Positions 55,958-64,000 of a stretch of DNA of 64,000 nucleotides are shown piece by piece. The stretch's first letter is position 1, and each line of letters opens with the position of its first letter. The notes beneath the pieces are model-generated. The model saw only the letters and a program-made list of their open reading frames with translations. It ran no database searches and had not been told where the DNA came from. Source of the stretch: Dyadobacter bucti (GTDB lineage: Bacteria; Bacteroidota; Bacteroidia; Cytophagales; Spirosomataceae); assembly GCF_005869225.1 (NCBI RefSeq), contig NZ_SWFP01000001.1, positions 930,001-994,000 on the forward strand. Direction: 5' to 3'. The position numbers and the translations under genes were made by a program.

Positions 55958-57328
55958 ATGGAGAGGAGAAAATTTATCAATACGGCTATTTTCGGTGCAA
56001 TACTTCCCTTTTCTGAATCCGTTGCAGAAAGTACCCCCGCAAAAGAAAATGGTTTGGCAGAACCGGGAAGGAATATTCCAATCGCAGGAGATTATGATGT
56101 GATCGTATGTGGCGCCGGCCCCGCGGGTATTGCAGCTGCCATAGAGGCCGGCCGGAACGGGGCAAAAACACTATTGATCGAAGTGCACGGCTGCCTGGGC
56201 GGAGTCTGGACAGCCGGAAACCTGACCTGGATACTCGACAATCAGAACAAATCCGGCTTGATCAATGAGATCAAACGTGACCTGGCCAAACTCGCAGGTG
56301 CAGGTACCGTGGACAGCGGAAGCAGCTATTCTTTCGACGCCGAGGTAATGAAGGTAATTCTGGAAGCTTATTGTGTTGAATCAAATGTAGACGTCCGTTT
56401 GCATACCAGAGTGGTTTCAACTGCTGTAAAAAACGGAAGGCTCACCCATGTATTGACCGAGTCAAAATCGGGGCGGGAAGCGTGGGCTTCCAAGATCTTT
56501 GTGGATTGTTCGGGTGATGGTGACCTTGCCATGCAGGCGGGCTGCAAATACGAATATGGCGGCCCGGAAGGCGAAGGCCAGCCGCTGAGCCTTCTGGCAC
56601 TGGTCACAGGTGTGAACTACGATGAAATCAAGCCCTTTGTACGGGATGCCGATGACAGCAAATTACGTTCTCCTTCCAAAAAAAGACTGGAAGCTGAGAT
56701 AATCAGGAGTGGCGTGAAGCCTTCATACAGCCTGCCTGGCCTGTACCCGATCCGGAAAGATCTGTTCATGATGATGGCCAATCACGAGTACGGTTATGTC
56801 GGGTTTGACGCCAAACAAATCAGCATCGCTACAATACGTGCCCGGGCCGAGGTCCATCAGATCGTTAACGGACTGAGGTCCCTGGGCGGGCATTGGCAGC
56901 ATTTAAGGATCGTGAGCACAGCCGAGCAGATCGGGGTACGCGAAAGCCGCAGGATACATGGATTGTACACGGTCACTGCGAACGATATTATTGAGGGGGT
57001 AAGGCACAAAGATGCGGTTTGCAGGGTCACTTTTGGCGTAGATGTTCATTCCGTAAAAAAAGACGACGAGAACAAAAAAGTTTATAACAGAGGCGTAAAG
57101 GCAATCCCTTACGACATCCCGATCCGCGCATTGATTGCAAAAGATGTGAAAGCACTGATGATGGCGGGCCGCTGCATCAGCGGAGATTTTATTGCGCACT
57201 CCAGCTACCGGGTTACAGGAAACGCAGTGGTGATGGGCGAGGCGGCCGGCAGGGTGGCAGCCATCGCAGCTGTGTCGGGACGGTTGCCTCAGGAAGTGGA
57301 CTGGGCCGAGGTAAAATGGACTTTATGA
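55958..57328 (+). CDS. Tat-exported FAD-dependent oxidoreductase, locus 3 copy B
   Basis: 456 residues, twin-arginine motif ERRKFINTA. Same family and motif order as copy A: GAGPAG (52-57), HGCLGGVWTAG (77-87, Cys79), VDCSGDGDLAMQAGCKY, and LMMAGRCISGDFIAHSSYRVTGNAVVMGEAAG. It adds a charged loop (KKDDENKKVYNRGVK) before the C-terminal motif. Tandem duplicates with conserved Cys-Leu-Gly-Gly suggest that both are active, perhaps as a heterodimer. Its end overlaps the FMN_bind-like gene start. Confidence 0.92.
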   Translation: MERRKFINTAIFGAILPFSESVAESTPAKENGLAEPGRNIPIAGDYDVIVCGAGPAGIAAAIEAGRNGAKTLLIEVHGCLGGVWTAGNLTWILDNQNKSGLINEIKRDLAKLAGAGTVDSGSSYSFDAEVMKVILEAYCVESNVDVRLHTRVVSTAVKNGRLTHVLTESKSGREAWASKIFVDCSGDGDLAMQAGCKYEYGGPEGEGQPLSLLALVTGVNYDEIKPFVRDADDSKLRSPSKKRLEAEIIRSGVKPSYSLPGLYPIRKDLFMMMANHEYGYVGFDAKQISIATIRARAEVHQIVNGLRSLGGHWQHLRIVSTAEQIGVRESRRIHGLYTVTANDIIEGVRHKDAVCRVTFGVDVHSVKKDDENKKVYNRGVKAIPYDIPIRALIAKDVKALMMAGRCISGDFIAHSSYRVTGNAVVMGEAAGRVAAIAAVSGRLPQEVDWAEVKWTL

Positions 57329-58410
57329 TGGTATTGTCTTTAATCACCTCGGTACTTTTCATGTGTTTTCAAATGCCGGATAATCGCCGGCATCATGAAA
57401 GTTGTGTGCTGGTAAAACACACTTTTGCCGATCCCGATGACTCTCTGGAAATCATTAATCTGGTTGAATGCCAGTCCCCAAACGGGCTGACAAATTGGTT
57501 CAGCAGTGACATCAAGAAATCAGTATGCACCTCAAAACAATGCAAAATGCTGAATGTGCGCCTGTTTTGGGACGGAGTCGGGAATTATCACCATTTGGAA
57601 TTGATTGACAATGAACCACTCACCAAAACAGACCATACGGAATTCAATGCTGACGACTATGATAAGCTCAATTCAATCTTATCCGATTCCTTATCTGTTT
57701 TCAGAGACCTTCAAATGGAGGACCTGGTCATTGAAAAGCGAAGTGACGTAGACGGGGTTTCCGGGGCAACGAGTAAATCATTAACCGACTATGTAGTCCG
57801 GGATGCGGTTTATACGTGTTATACTTTGTGGCATACCGTTTACGGGACCAGCAAAAACAATATCCATGCACTTTTGAAACAGCGGGTCGACAAGGACTAT
57901 TTGCGCAAACTGTTCGATAGAAATGATCCGGTTACAGACATTTGGGCACTTAATACAATGATAAGCAACCCGGAATATGCGGCACCGTTTTTCGATAAAC
58001 TGATTGTTAAAATTGCTTCCGGGAATGACATTACTTCCAGTCTGGCACTAAGAGCCATCTCGCCCCGGAATTTAAATAGCGAAGCCCTTCAAAAGAAACT
58101 AGCGAACCAGATTTCCAAAGCTGACGATCTGAAAAAGCTGGATATTATCTGGAAGCTGAATGATTGTCCGGTTGTTTACGATGCCGTCATCATGCAGTTG
58201 CTGCATGATTATCAGAAAGGGATAATTACGCCGGCAGCGCTTCAATACGTTTACAAAATGATATCCGGCAAAAACATGTTGAATCCTGATATAGCTAAAA
58301 AATTACAGGAGTTCCGGACCGACAAAAATCGGTATATCAGGGATATTACGGACAAATTACTGATAACAACAGAGGCAAAAAACCAACGTCAACCTCGGCG
58401 AACAGACTAA
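57316..58410 (+). CDS. Secreted FMN_bind-like protein with ApbE flavinylation motif, copy B
   Basis: 364 residues; an ATG at 57325 that forms an ATGA overlap with the upstream stop is an equally likely start. A hydrophobic N-terminal segment (MMVLSLITSVLFMCF) should direct export. It keeps the pattern of copy A in locus 1: SVC71-x4-C76K, LFWDGVGNYHHLELI, EPLTKTDHTEF, D146-G-V-S-G-A-T152 (DxxSGAT, Thr152 the candidate FMN site), then YTLWH. The second half (~180-364) is helical and HEAT-like. Translational coupling with an FAD oxidoreductase in both loci argues for a partnership: FAD enzyme oxidises or reduces the substrate, the FMN protein carries electrons. Confidence 0.75.
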   Translation: MDFMMVLSLITSVLFMCFQMPDNRRHHESCVLVKHTFADPDDSLEIINLVECQSPNGLTNWFSSDIKKSVCTSKQCKMLNVRLFWDGVGNYHHLELIDNEPLTKTDHTEFNADDYDKLNSILSDSLSVFRDLQMEDLVIEKRSDVDGVSGATSKSLTDYVVRDAVYTCYTLWHTVYGTSKNNIHALLKQRVDKDYLRKLFDRNDPVTDIWALNTMISNPEYAAPFFDKLIVKIASGNDITSSLALRAISPRNLNSEALQKKLANQISKADDLKKLDIIWKLNDCPVVYDAVIMQLLHDYQKGIITPAALQYVYKMISGKNMLNPDIAKKLQEFRTDKNRYIRDITDKLLITTEAKNQRQPRRTD

Positions 58411-58417
58411 TTTTAAA

Positions 58418-60520
58418 TCAGTTGCCCCCTGACGCTTTCAAATAAAAAGTCTGACTGAAAGCCCCGTTCACAGCGCTGTTCCAGGCTTCCACGCGCATCC
58501 AGGTCCTGCCCTTCAGCTTGGGGCGGAACTGAAATTGCTGCTCGCCAAAGGCCCGGGTATTCGTCAGCTGTATTTGTTCCCGGTACACTTTTTCTCCGTC
58601 CCCGGAGATGATTTCTACAAAATTCATCGGAAAAGTCCAGCTCAGTTTCAAGCGCACGTCTGCTGTACCATCGGCATTCAATGTCAGCGTTTCGCCGGAC
58701 AATTTTCCGTTCACCTTCAATTCATGCATCAGTACCTCTCCGGTAGTCGCGAAGAACTTTCCATGCTGCATCGCATCTACCACAGGCTTCCAGCCTTCGT
58801 CATACCCGGGCAGCTTATCCAGCATCATGTAATTGACATTCATATGCGCATACATTTCGTTCTCCTGCGTGACAGTGAACAGGTCGGCCTCCGCGATCAC
58901 GGTTTTTTTTTCGCCCCAGTTGTTCATGTCGTCCAGCAGGTCGAGCACGCGGTTACCCAGGCGCGGCTGCGACAGATCGGCAGGCATCGCTTTCCAGGCC
59001 GCGCCCATAAAGCGGTCCGATTTAAAGAAATCTTCATGGTTATAAATGTCGGGAGTGTTAACCGATCCCTTGGTGCGTGCGTGCGCGGTCCAGGCCAGCC
59101 CCTGCTCCTCCTCCAGCAATTTCAGCATGTCTTTTTTATCACCTATGTGGTATACCTTGCCAAAACCCGGCTTGTTTTCAACGAAAGGCACTTCCTTTTT
59201 GCGCGACATGACCCAGTATACCGGCCTTGGAAAAATCTGCAGCCAATGTCCGCCGAAAAACTCATTGGGCTCCTCCCCCGGCATAAGCAGAAATTCGCTG
59301 TCCGACAGCCGTTTACATTGCTCAAACAGGGCTTTCAATTCCCTTAGCCGGAGCGAGTCGGGTCCTTTCGGGTGAGCGGTATAATGGAATTCTCCAAGGT
59401 GGACCATATCAACGCCCAAGCGCTTGAATACTTCTACAAATTCAGGTTTTTCCGGAACGGGCTTGCCTGCCAGTACTACATTCATGATGAACTCATTATG
59501 AAAATGGCTCGACATCGTTTGGAAGCCCGGAAGTTTGACATAACGGTCCGCATTCGTGAATTTCTTGACAGCGTCAACAGCCTCACCGCCATCCGCATTG
59601 CTGATGAGACAGAAAAAGTTCATACGTTGCTGTGTTCCTGGAGGAGCATTGAACCAGGGTACAAAGCGGTGGTCACCTTCCAGTTCCTGTCGTATTCCGA
59701 TCCCATATCCGTCCAGCATTTTCCTGTAACCCCTGCCATGCCATATGAATTTCAGGTTAAAAGCTTCATCCAGCGGATAGAAATACTGGTGCGGCGCGGG
59801 GAAAATGGCCATGGTGCCACTGCTGCCCTGTGCTGCGATAGTCCGGTATTTTACGGCAAGGTTTTGGGCAGAATCCATGTACTGAACCGCAGCCGACTCC
59901 ATTTGGTCCGCTGTATTCGTCCAGGAAATATTTTTCCATTTCTCCGTCCTGCTGATCAGCCCCGCATCATACACAATGGCTGTCGCCGAAGCTTTGGTCG
60001 ACATCACCGCGGCAATGTTGAACAGTGGGCTGCCATTATAAAAAGTCACTTCAAGCATGCCTGAAAAGCGGTCGGCGGTCAGGCTGCCAATCGTAACCAC
60101 TGTACGGCTGCCGATACTTTTAACAGAAATACCTGTCTTTTTGAGAATTACCGGGAAGGTCTGAAAAGGGCGTAAAGGAACTTTGTCGAAAAAGATATTC
60201 CATCCGTTCTGAGACAGCAGGTCACGCTTGCCGATCGTCAGCAGAAACGCCGCATCCAGATCTTCCGAAACCGTAACAGGCTCGGCTTTCGTGCCCAATG
60301 CGATGCGTTTAAACAACGGATTGGAAGGCGACAGATCGAACTGCACCTTGCCAAACTTCCCCTCGCCAGCAGGCCAGGTAAGTTCCACAAGGTCTTTTTG
60401 CCGGGTGAGCGTAGCTTCGCCTTTCCGGTCGAATTGTACCGTATTCAGTTTCAGCTGCGCCTGTGCCCGGATTATTCCTGCGGCCAGGAAAGCGATTAGG
60501 ATAAACGATCTGAGTTTCAT
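58418..60520 (-). CDS. Secreted PHP/CehA-like metallohydrolase candidate
   Basis: 700 residues with Sec signal (1-21, IIRAQAQ). The first ~320 residues are beta-rich. The second half carries metal-ligand style motifs of the CehA/McbA-type PHP branch: SHFHNEF (H339, H341), HLGEFHYTAH (H374, E377, H379, H383), LLMPGEEPNEFFGGHW (E416, E417, H425) and WTAHARTKGS. C-terminal ~90 residues form a beta domain. Such proteins hydrolyse phosphate or carbamate esters, and some are glycan-related; no substrate can be assigned. It stands alone, convergent with the FMN_bind-like gene, and is cut off from the SusCD pair upstream by a terminator (60799-60831). Confidence 0.7.
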   Translation of the reverse strand: MKLRSFILIAFLAAGIIRAQAQLKLNTVQFDRKGEATLTRQKDLVELTWPAGEGKFGKVQFDLSPSNPLFKRIALGTKAEPVTVSEDLDAAFLLTIGKRDLLSQNGWNIFFDKVPLRPFQTFPVILKKTGISVKSIGSRTVVTIGSLTADRFSGMLEVTFYNGSPLFNIAAVMSTKASATAIVYDAGLISRTEKWKNISWTNTADQMESAAVQYMDSAQNLAVKYRTIAAQGSSGTMAIFPAPHQYFYPLDEAFNLKFIWHGRGYRKMLDGYGIGIRQELEGDHRFVPWFNAPPGTQQRMNFFCLISNADGGEAVDAVKKFTNADRYVKLPGFQTMSSHFHNEFIMNVVLAGKPVPEKPEFVEVFKRLGVDMVHLGEFHYTAHPKGPDSLRLRELKALFEQCKRLSDSEFLLMPGEEPNEFFGGHWLQIFPRPVYWVMSRKKEVPFVENKPGFGKVYHIGDKKDMLKLLEEEQGLAWTAHARTKGSVNTPDIYNHEDFFKSDRFMGAAWKAMPADLSQPRLGNRVLDLLDDMNNWGEKKTVIAEADLFTVTQENEMYAHMNVNYMMLDKLPGYDEGWKPVVDAMQHGKFFATTGEVLMHELKVNGKLSGETLTLNADGTADVRLKLSWTFPMNFVEIISGDGEKVYREQIQLTNTRAFGEQQFQFRPKLKGRTWMRVEAWNSAVNGAFSQTFYLKASGGN

Positions 60521-60860
60521 GGGTGGTCTGTATCAATTCCGACATCAACTTTTCTTACCTGCATAAGCTGTTGCGGAACGACTTTTACCCAGGCCGGACC
60601 TTTTTTCGCATTGCATCCAGCACCGGTATGAATATCCCCGGATCGGATATTGAAACTTGAGTGGTATTGCATCACCCTGTCAATAGTGATGGCTATTATA
60701 AGCTCAATTGATTTTTATGGAGTGCCAGGCTGCGCAATAAGTGAGCCTCTCAGGAAAAGGAAGGGAGCTACCAGAACGTAATGTTCCGGCGGTAGGAAAA
60801 CAACACGGAAACATTTGGTTTCCGTGTTGTTGCAAGCTTTTGCAGGTTTTCACAACCGGC
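60521..60860. other. Intergenic region with terminator and probable promoter
   Basis: 340 bases. The part nearest 60860 holds the terminator of the minus-strand SusCD operon; the rest up to 60521 should contain the promoter of the PHP-like gene. No further gene is seen. Confidence 0.4.
60799..60831 (-). terminator. Intrinsic terminator of the last SusCD operon
   Basis: Perfect 14-bp stem AACAACACGGAAAC (60799-60812) against GTTTCCGTGTTGTT (60818-60831), 5-nt loop. It sits 30 bp downstream of the SusD stop on the minus strand and ends in GTTGTTTTCC, a T-rich tail. Confidence 0.85.
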
Positions 60861-62363
60861 TCAATATCCTGGCGTACGTTGCAGATTAGGATTATTATTC
60901 AACTCATAAGCCGGAATAGGGAATACAAGTTCTCTCTCGGTCAGTACCGGCCCATAAGAAAACTTATGCCCTACGTAATTATCAAATTGTTTGGTCGTCA
61001 AATTGAACCCCTTACGGAGGCGGACCATATCAAACCAGGTAACATTTTCAAAACACAGCTCATACCACCGTTCTTTCCAAACGGCTTCGCGGAACTTGTC
61101 TTTTGCGAGTCCTGCCAGATTTGGTAATGTTGCCCTGGTCCTGATGGCATTCACGGCATCGTAGGCTTTGGCAGTCGGCCCGCTTACTTCATTGGAAGCT
61201 TCTGCATAAGTCAGCAATATATCCGCATACCGGATGAGTGACCAATTGAGATCACTATTGGCCGTTGTGGTCTGAGCTGCCACATCAAAAAGCTTATAAA
61301 TAAAATATCCTCCCAGGTCCACCACCTGGTTGCGGTTAGACTCGTTTGTAAACTTGGTAAAAAAGAACTGTCCTTCTTTTGCGCGCAAGTCTGCCGGATC
61401 GTACGATTTCACAAACTCATTGGTTGCATATATCCCGCCGGTTTCTGCAGAGTAGGCTGAAATACCCTTGTTGTAAGGGATGATCAATTCCTGCCAGTTC
61501 CCCGGCAAGATCTGCGTCCTGAACTGGACCATGAAAATGTTCTCCTCGATGTTCTTTTTTGCCGGATCGTGCAGATCGGCGTAACTTGCAAACAGCTTGA
61601 ACTGCTTGGAATCAATCACCTCCTCGGCTTTTTTTGCGGCCATATCGTAATAGGCAGCACCTTTTTCCAATGGGTAACCGGCCATGGTCAGATATACTTT
61701 GGCCAGCAAAGATTTCACAGCTCCAAGCGTAACTTTCCCGGTTTGGTCAACCCACGGCAGCCCGGAAGCCTCAGCGGTTTTCAAGTCTTCCACGATCAGG
61801 TTGTAAACATCCTCCGGATTGGCCTGAGAGGGTCTTAATTGCTCGGATTCAAGTGCGACAGGCTCGGTAATCAATGGTATGTCTTTGAACAATTGTACCA
61901 GTGTGAAATAATACCAGGCGCGAAGGAAATGTGCCTCTCCGAGCAGTCTTTTCGATTCAGCGGCATCCATGGCGATTCCCGGTATCTTGGCTATGGAAAG
62001 GTTGGCATTGCCGATACCCCTGTAATATTGCTGCCAGTAACTGGTACCGTAGGCATTTTCAGCCGTGTTGGTCAGGTCCTTTACGAAATAGCTACTGGTA
62101 GCCTGCCCCAAATCGGTACCGGCCTGCCCCGTAGCAAATTCCGTCATCACCCAGGGCCCGCCTCCGAAACCACTGGCTGTTATATCTCTCAAAGGGGCGT
62201 AAATCGCATTCACCGAGCTTCTGGCATGTTCCGGCCTGGTGAAGTAGGTGTCTTCTGTAAAGTTGCTGGGATCATTCTCAGTCAGGAAATCGGAGCAACC
62301 GGTTATGCACAATGTGCCGGCAATTGCAATCAGCAGCCTATATCTTTTTGTTATTTGTCTCAT
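60861..62363 (-). CDS. SusD/RagB-family lipoprotein, locus 4
   Basis: 500 residues, lipoprotein signal (TLCITGC, Cys23). SusD markers: DTYFTRPEHARSSVNAIYAPLRD, AHFLRAWYYFTLVQLFKDIPLI, RYADILLTYAEASNEVSGPTAKAYDAVNAIRTRATLP and WKERWYELCFENVTWFDMVRLRKG, ending PIPAYELNNNPNLQRTPGY. Partner of the SusC ending 29 bp upstream. The classical RagB type, unlike the SusD-like_2 of locus 3. Confidence 0.95.
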   Translation of the reverse strand: MRQITKRYRLLIAIAGTLCITGCSDFLTENDPSNFTEDTYFTRPEHARSSVNAIYAPLRDITASGFGGGPWVMTEFATGQAGTDLGQATSSYFVKDLTNTAENAYGTSYWQQYYRGIGNANLSIAKIPGIAMDAAESKRLLGEAHFLRAWYYFTLVQLFKDIPLITEPVALESEQLRPSQANPEDVYNLIVEDLKTAEASGLPWVDQTGKVTLGAVKSLLAKVYLTMAGYPLEKGAAYYDMAAKKAEEVIDSKQFKLFASYADLHDPAKKNIEENIFMVQFRTQILPGNWQELIIPYNKGISAYSAETGGIYATNEFVKSYDPADLRAKEGQFFFTKFTNESNRNQVVDLGGYFIYKLFDVAAQTTTANSDLNWSLIRYADILLTYAEASNEVSGPTAKAYDAVNAIRTRATLPNLAGLAKDKFREAVWKERWYELCFENVTWFDMVRLRKGFNLTTKQFDNYVGHKFSYGPVLTERELVFPIPAYELNNNPNLQRTPGY

Positions 62364-62392
62364 TGTTTCTTCTTTATAAAGTCTGCATTAAA

Positions 62393-64000
62393 TTAAAACC
62401 CAACATTAATTCCTACCATAAACACCCTGGGCCTCGGATAGTCATACAACGCCACACCTTGCTCCAGAATGTCGCCGGAGTTGGAAACCTCTGGGTCATA
62501 ACCTTTGTATTTGGTACTCAAAAAGAAGTTCTGAACCGATCCGTACACTCTCAAACGGTCTAATTTCAGCTTGGAAGTCACTTCTGGGGAAAACGTATAG
62601 GCAAGCAGCAGGTTACGTCCGCGAATAAAGGAAGCGTCTGTCACTTTATGACTGTCATTAACAGTTGTATAACCGGCGATCAGCGGACGAAGCTGTGCTA
62701 TTTCGGTATTTTGATTGGTTTCTGTCCAGGCATTCAGTACCGTTCTGTAACTGTTGGCCTGTCCCTGACGGTCTTCTGCTGAGTGGATACTCCTGTTCAG
62801 TACATCGTTGCCGTACATGAACTGCAAGTCTACCGTTAACGACAAGGCTTTGTACTGGAAAGTGTTCAGGAACGTGCCAAACCCTTTGGGTACACCACGT
62901 CCGATGATGGTTCTGTCAAGGTCGTTGATAGTACCGTCATTATTCAGGTCCTGGTGTTTGATGTCCCCCGTCTCCAAGCCATATTTTTTAGCTGCATCAG
63001 CCTCGTTGCTTCCCCATGTTCCGAGGGAAACCCTTCCAAAGAAAGAACCTACAGGCTCACCCACCTTGATGATGGTATTGCCCTGAATAATAGGGGCATT
63101 CTGATTGGCCAGGGTGAGCACCTTGTTTTTGTTGGCGGAAATATTGAAAGTAGTATTCCACGAGAAATTTTCCGTTCTGATATTGGTTGTATTCACGGAA
63201 AACTCTATCCCTGTATTCTGCATACTTCCTACATTCGAATAAATGTTGGCATATCCGCTGCTATATGGCAGAGGCGCATTAAGCAACATATCCTCCACTT
63301 TTCTCTGGTACAGATCGAGCTCAAAGTTAAACCGGTTGGAGAACAGGCCCAACTCCAAACCGACGTCGACCTGCTGTGTTTTTTCCCAACGTAAATCCGG
63401 ATTGGCAATACGGCCTGTGCCTATTCCGCTGTTCCGGGTCCCGCCAAAGATCACCGTATAATTTCCAAGCCCTGCGAGTGCCCTGTATGCCGGTATTTCC
63501 GAATTACCCGTAACTCCATAGCTGGCCCGGAGTTTCAGGTTCGAGACAGAGGGAACGCCTTTCATAAATTCTTCCTCCATGATCCTCCAGGCTACTGCCG
63601 CGGAAGGGAAAAAGGCAAATTGATTGTTCCCCCCGAATTTGGAAGAGCCATCAGCCCGGCCTGTGAAGGTAAACAGGTATTTATTAAGCAAAGTGTAGTT
63701 CAGACGGGCAAAATAAGAGTTCAGTCCGTAGGCTAATGCATAGGATGTCGGCGCCTGCGGGCTCGCTCCTACCGAAAGGTTGTTGTACTGAAAAAAGGAA
63801 TCCGTAAAACCCTGGGTAACAGCCCTGTTCCTGAACTGGTCCATGTGCTGCCACGACAACCCGGCCATTGCGTTAATACTATGGATTGAGCTGAATTCCT
63901 TGTTATAAGTCAGGTAGTTTTCAAATTGCCAGGAGTTGAACCTGTTATTGTCGACATAGGCATCACCGTTATCAGAAATATACTTCATTCCTCTCGGCGC
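62393..64000 (-). CDS. SusC/RagA TonB-linked transporter, C-terminal part (cut by window end)
   Basis: The frame is open to the last base of the window (codons before the first Met at 63988 read A-P-R-G), so only about 535 C-terminal residues are visible. Barrel features: RLNYTLLNKYLFTFTGRADGSSKFG, VSNLKLRASYGVTGNSEIPAYRAL, NPDLRWEKTQQVDVGLELGLFSNRFN, GDIKHQDLNNDGTINDLDRTIIG, and the end VFMVGINVGF. Its plug, TonB box and any STN domain lie outside the window. Confidence 0.92.
   Translation of the reverse strand, partial: APRGMKYISDNGDAYVDNNRFNSWQFENYLTYNKEFSSIHSINAMAGLSWQHMDQFRNRAVTQGFTDSFFQYNNLSVGASPQAPTSYALAYGLNSYFARLNYTLLNKYLFTFTGRADGSSKFGGNNQFAFFPSAAVAWRIMEEEFMKGVPSVSNLKLRASYGVTGNSEIPAYRALAGLGNYTVIFGGTRNSGIGTGRIANPDLRWEKTQQVDVGLELGLFSNRFNFELDLYQRKVEDMLLNAPLPYSSGYANIYSNVGSMQNTGIEFSVNTTNIRTENFSWNTTFNISANKNKVLTLANQNAPIIQGNTIIKVGEPVGSFFGRVSLGTWGSNEADAAKKYGLETGDIKHQDLNNDGTINDLDRTIIGRGVPKGFGTFLNTFQYKALSLTVDLQFMYGNDVLNRSIHSAEDRQGQANSYRTVLNAWTETNQNTEIAQLRPLIAGYTTVNDSHKVTDASFIRGRNLLLAYTFSPEVTSKLKLDRLRVYGSVQNFFLSTKYKGYDPEVSNSGDILEQGVALYDYPRPRVFMVGINVGF

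Overview
The window comes from a Bacteroidota chromosome. Five SusC/SusD-type outer-membrane pairs (one cut by the window end), three FecI-like sigma/FecR anti-sigma pairs, SusCs with STN domains and many Sec, lipoprotein and Tat-like signal peptides all point there. The protein style fits the Cytophagales (Dyadobacter/Spirosoma-like), but genus is inference. No rRNA, tRNA, CRISPR, transposase or phage gene was seen.

Layout. (1) 467-2179: an orphan polytopic membrane protein. (2) 2712-19403, minus strand: an 11-gene, tightly packed operon with SusC, SusD, GH10 xylanase, GH5-like hydrolase, LamG-like protein, MFS transporter, second GH10, glucarate-dehydratase-like enolase-superfamily enzyme, SDR, GH2 and RraA-family protein, ending at a 19-bp-stem terminator. 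It reads as a xylan/hemicellulose and sugar-acid utilisation locus. Upstream lie an array of ten ~224-bp hairpin-rich repeats plus a partial one (19558-21877) and an IclR regulator (21983-22723). An AT-rich palindrome, TTTTAY-N3-ATAAAA, occurs in front of both iclR and susC, so IclR is the likely local regulator. (3) 23072-23455: a small lipoprotein.

(4) 23815-38660, plus strand: sigma, FecR, SusC, SusD, beta-propeller, a 1054-aa protein with two FAD domains, a secreted FMN_bind-like protein with an ApbE-type flavinylation motif (DxxSGAT), and two tandem Tat-signal pyruvyl-transferase-like proteins. (5) 38738-46312, minus strand: sigma, FecR, SusC, SusD, lipoprotein. (6) 46440-47576: a small coiled-coil protein and a divergent DUF72 protein. 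(7) 47692-58410, plus strand: sigma, FecR, SusC, SusD, two tandem FAD oxidoreductases and a second DxxSGAT protein, so it is paralogous to region 4. (8) 58418-60520, minus strand: a secreted PHP/CehA-like metallohydrolase candidate. (9) 60861-64000, minus strand: SusD and a SusC truncated by the window end.

The most interesting system is the module shared by regions 4 and 7. An ECF-sigma-controlled SusCD pair is coupled to Tat-exported FAD oxidoreductases and a Sec-exported protein with a covalent-FMN motif and a CxxxxC pair. This suggests uptake of a substrate followed by redox chemistry in the periplasm, with the FMN protein as electron carrier. Substrate and direction of electron flow are not visible in the sequence.
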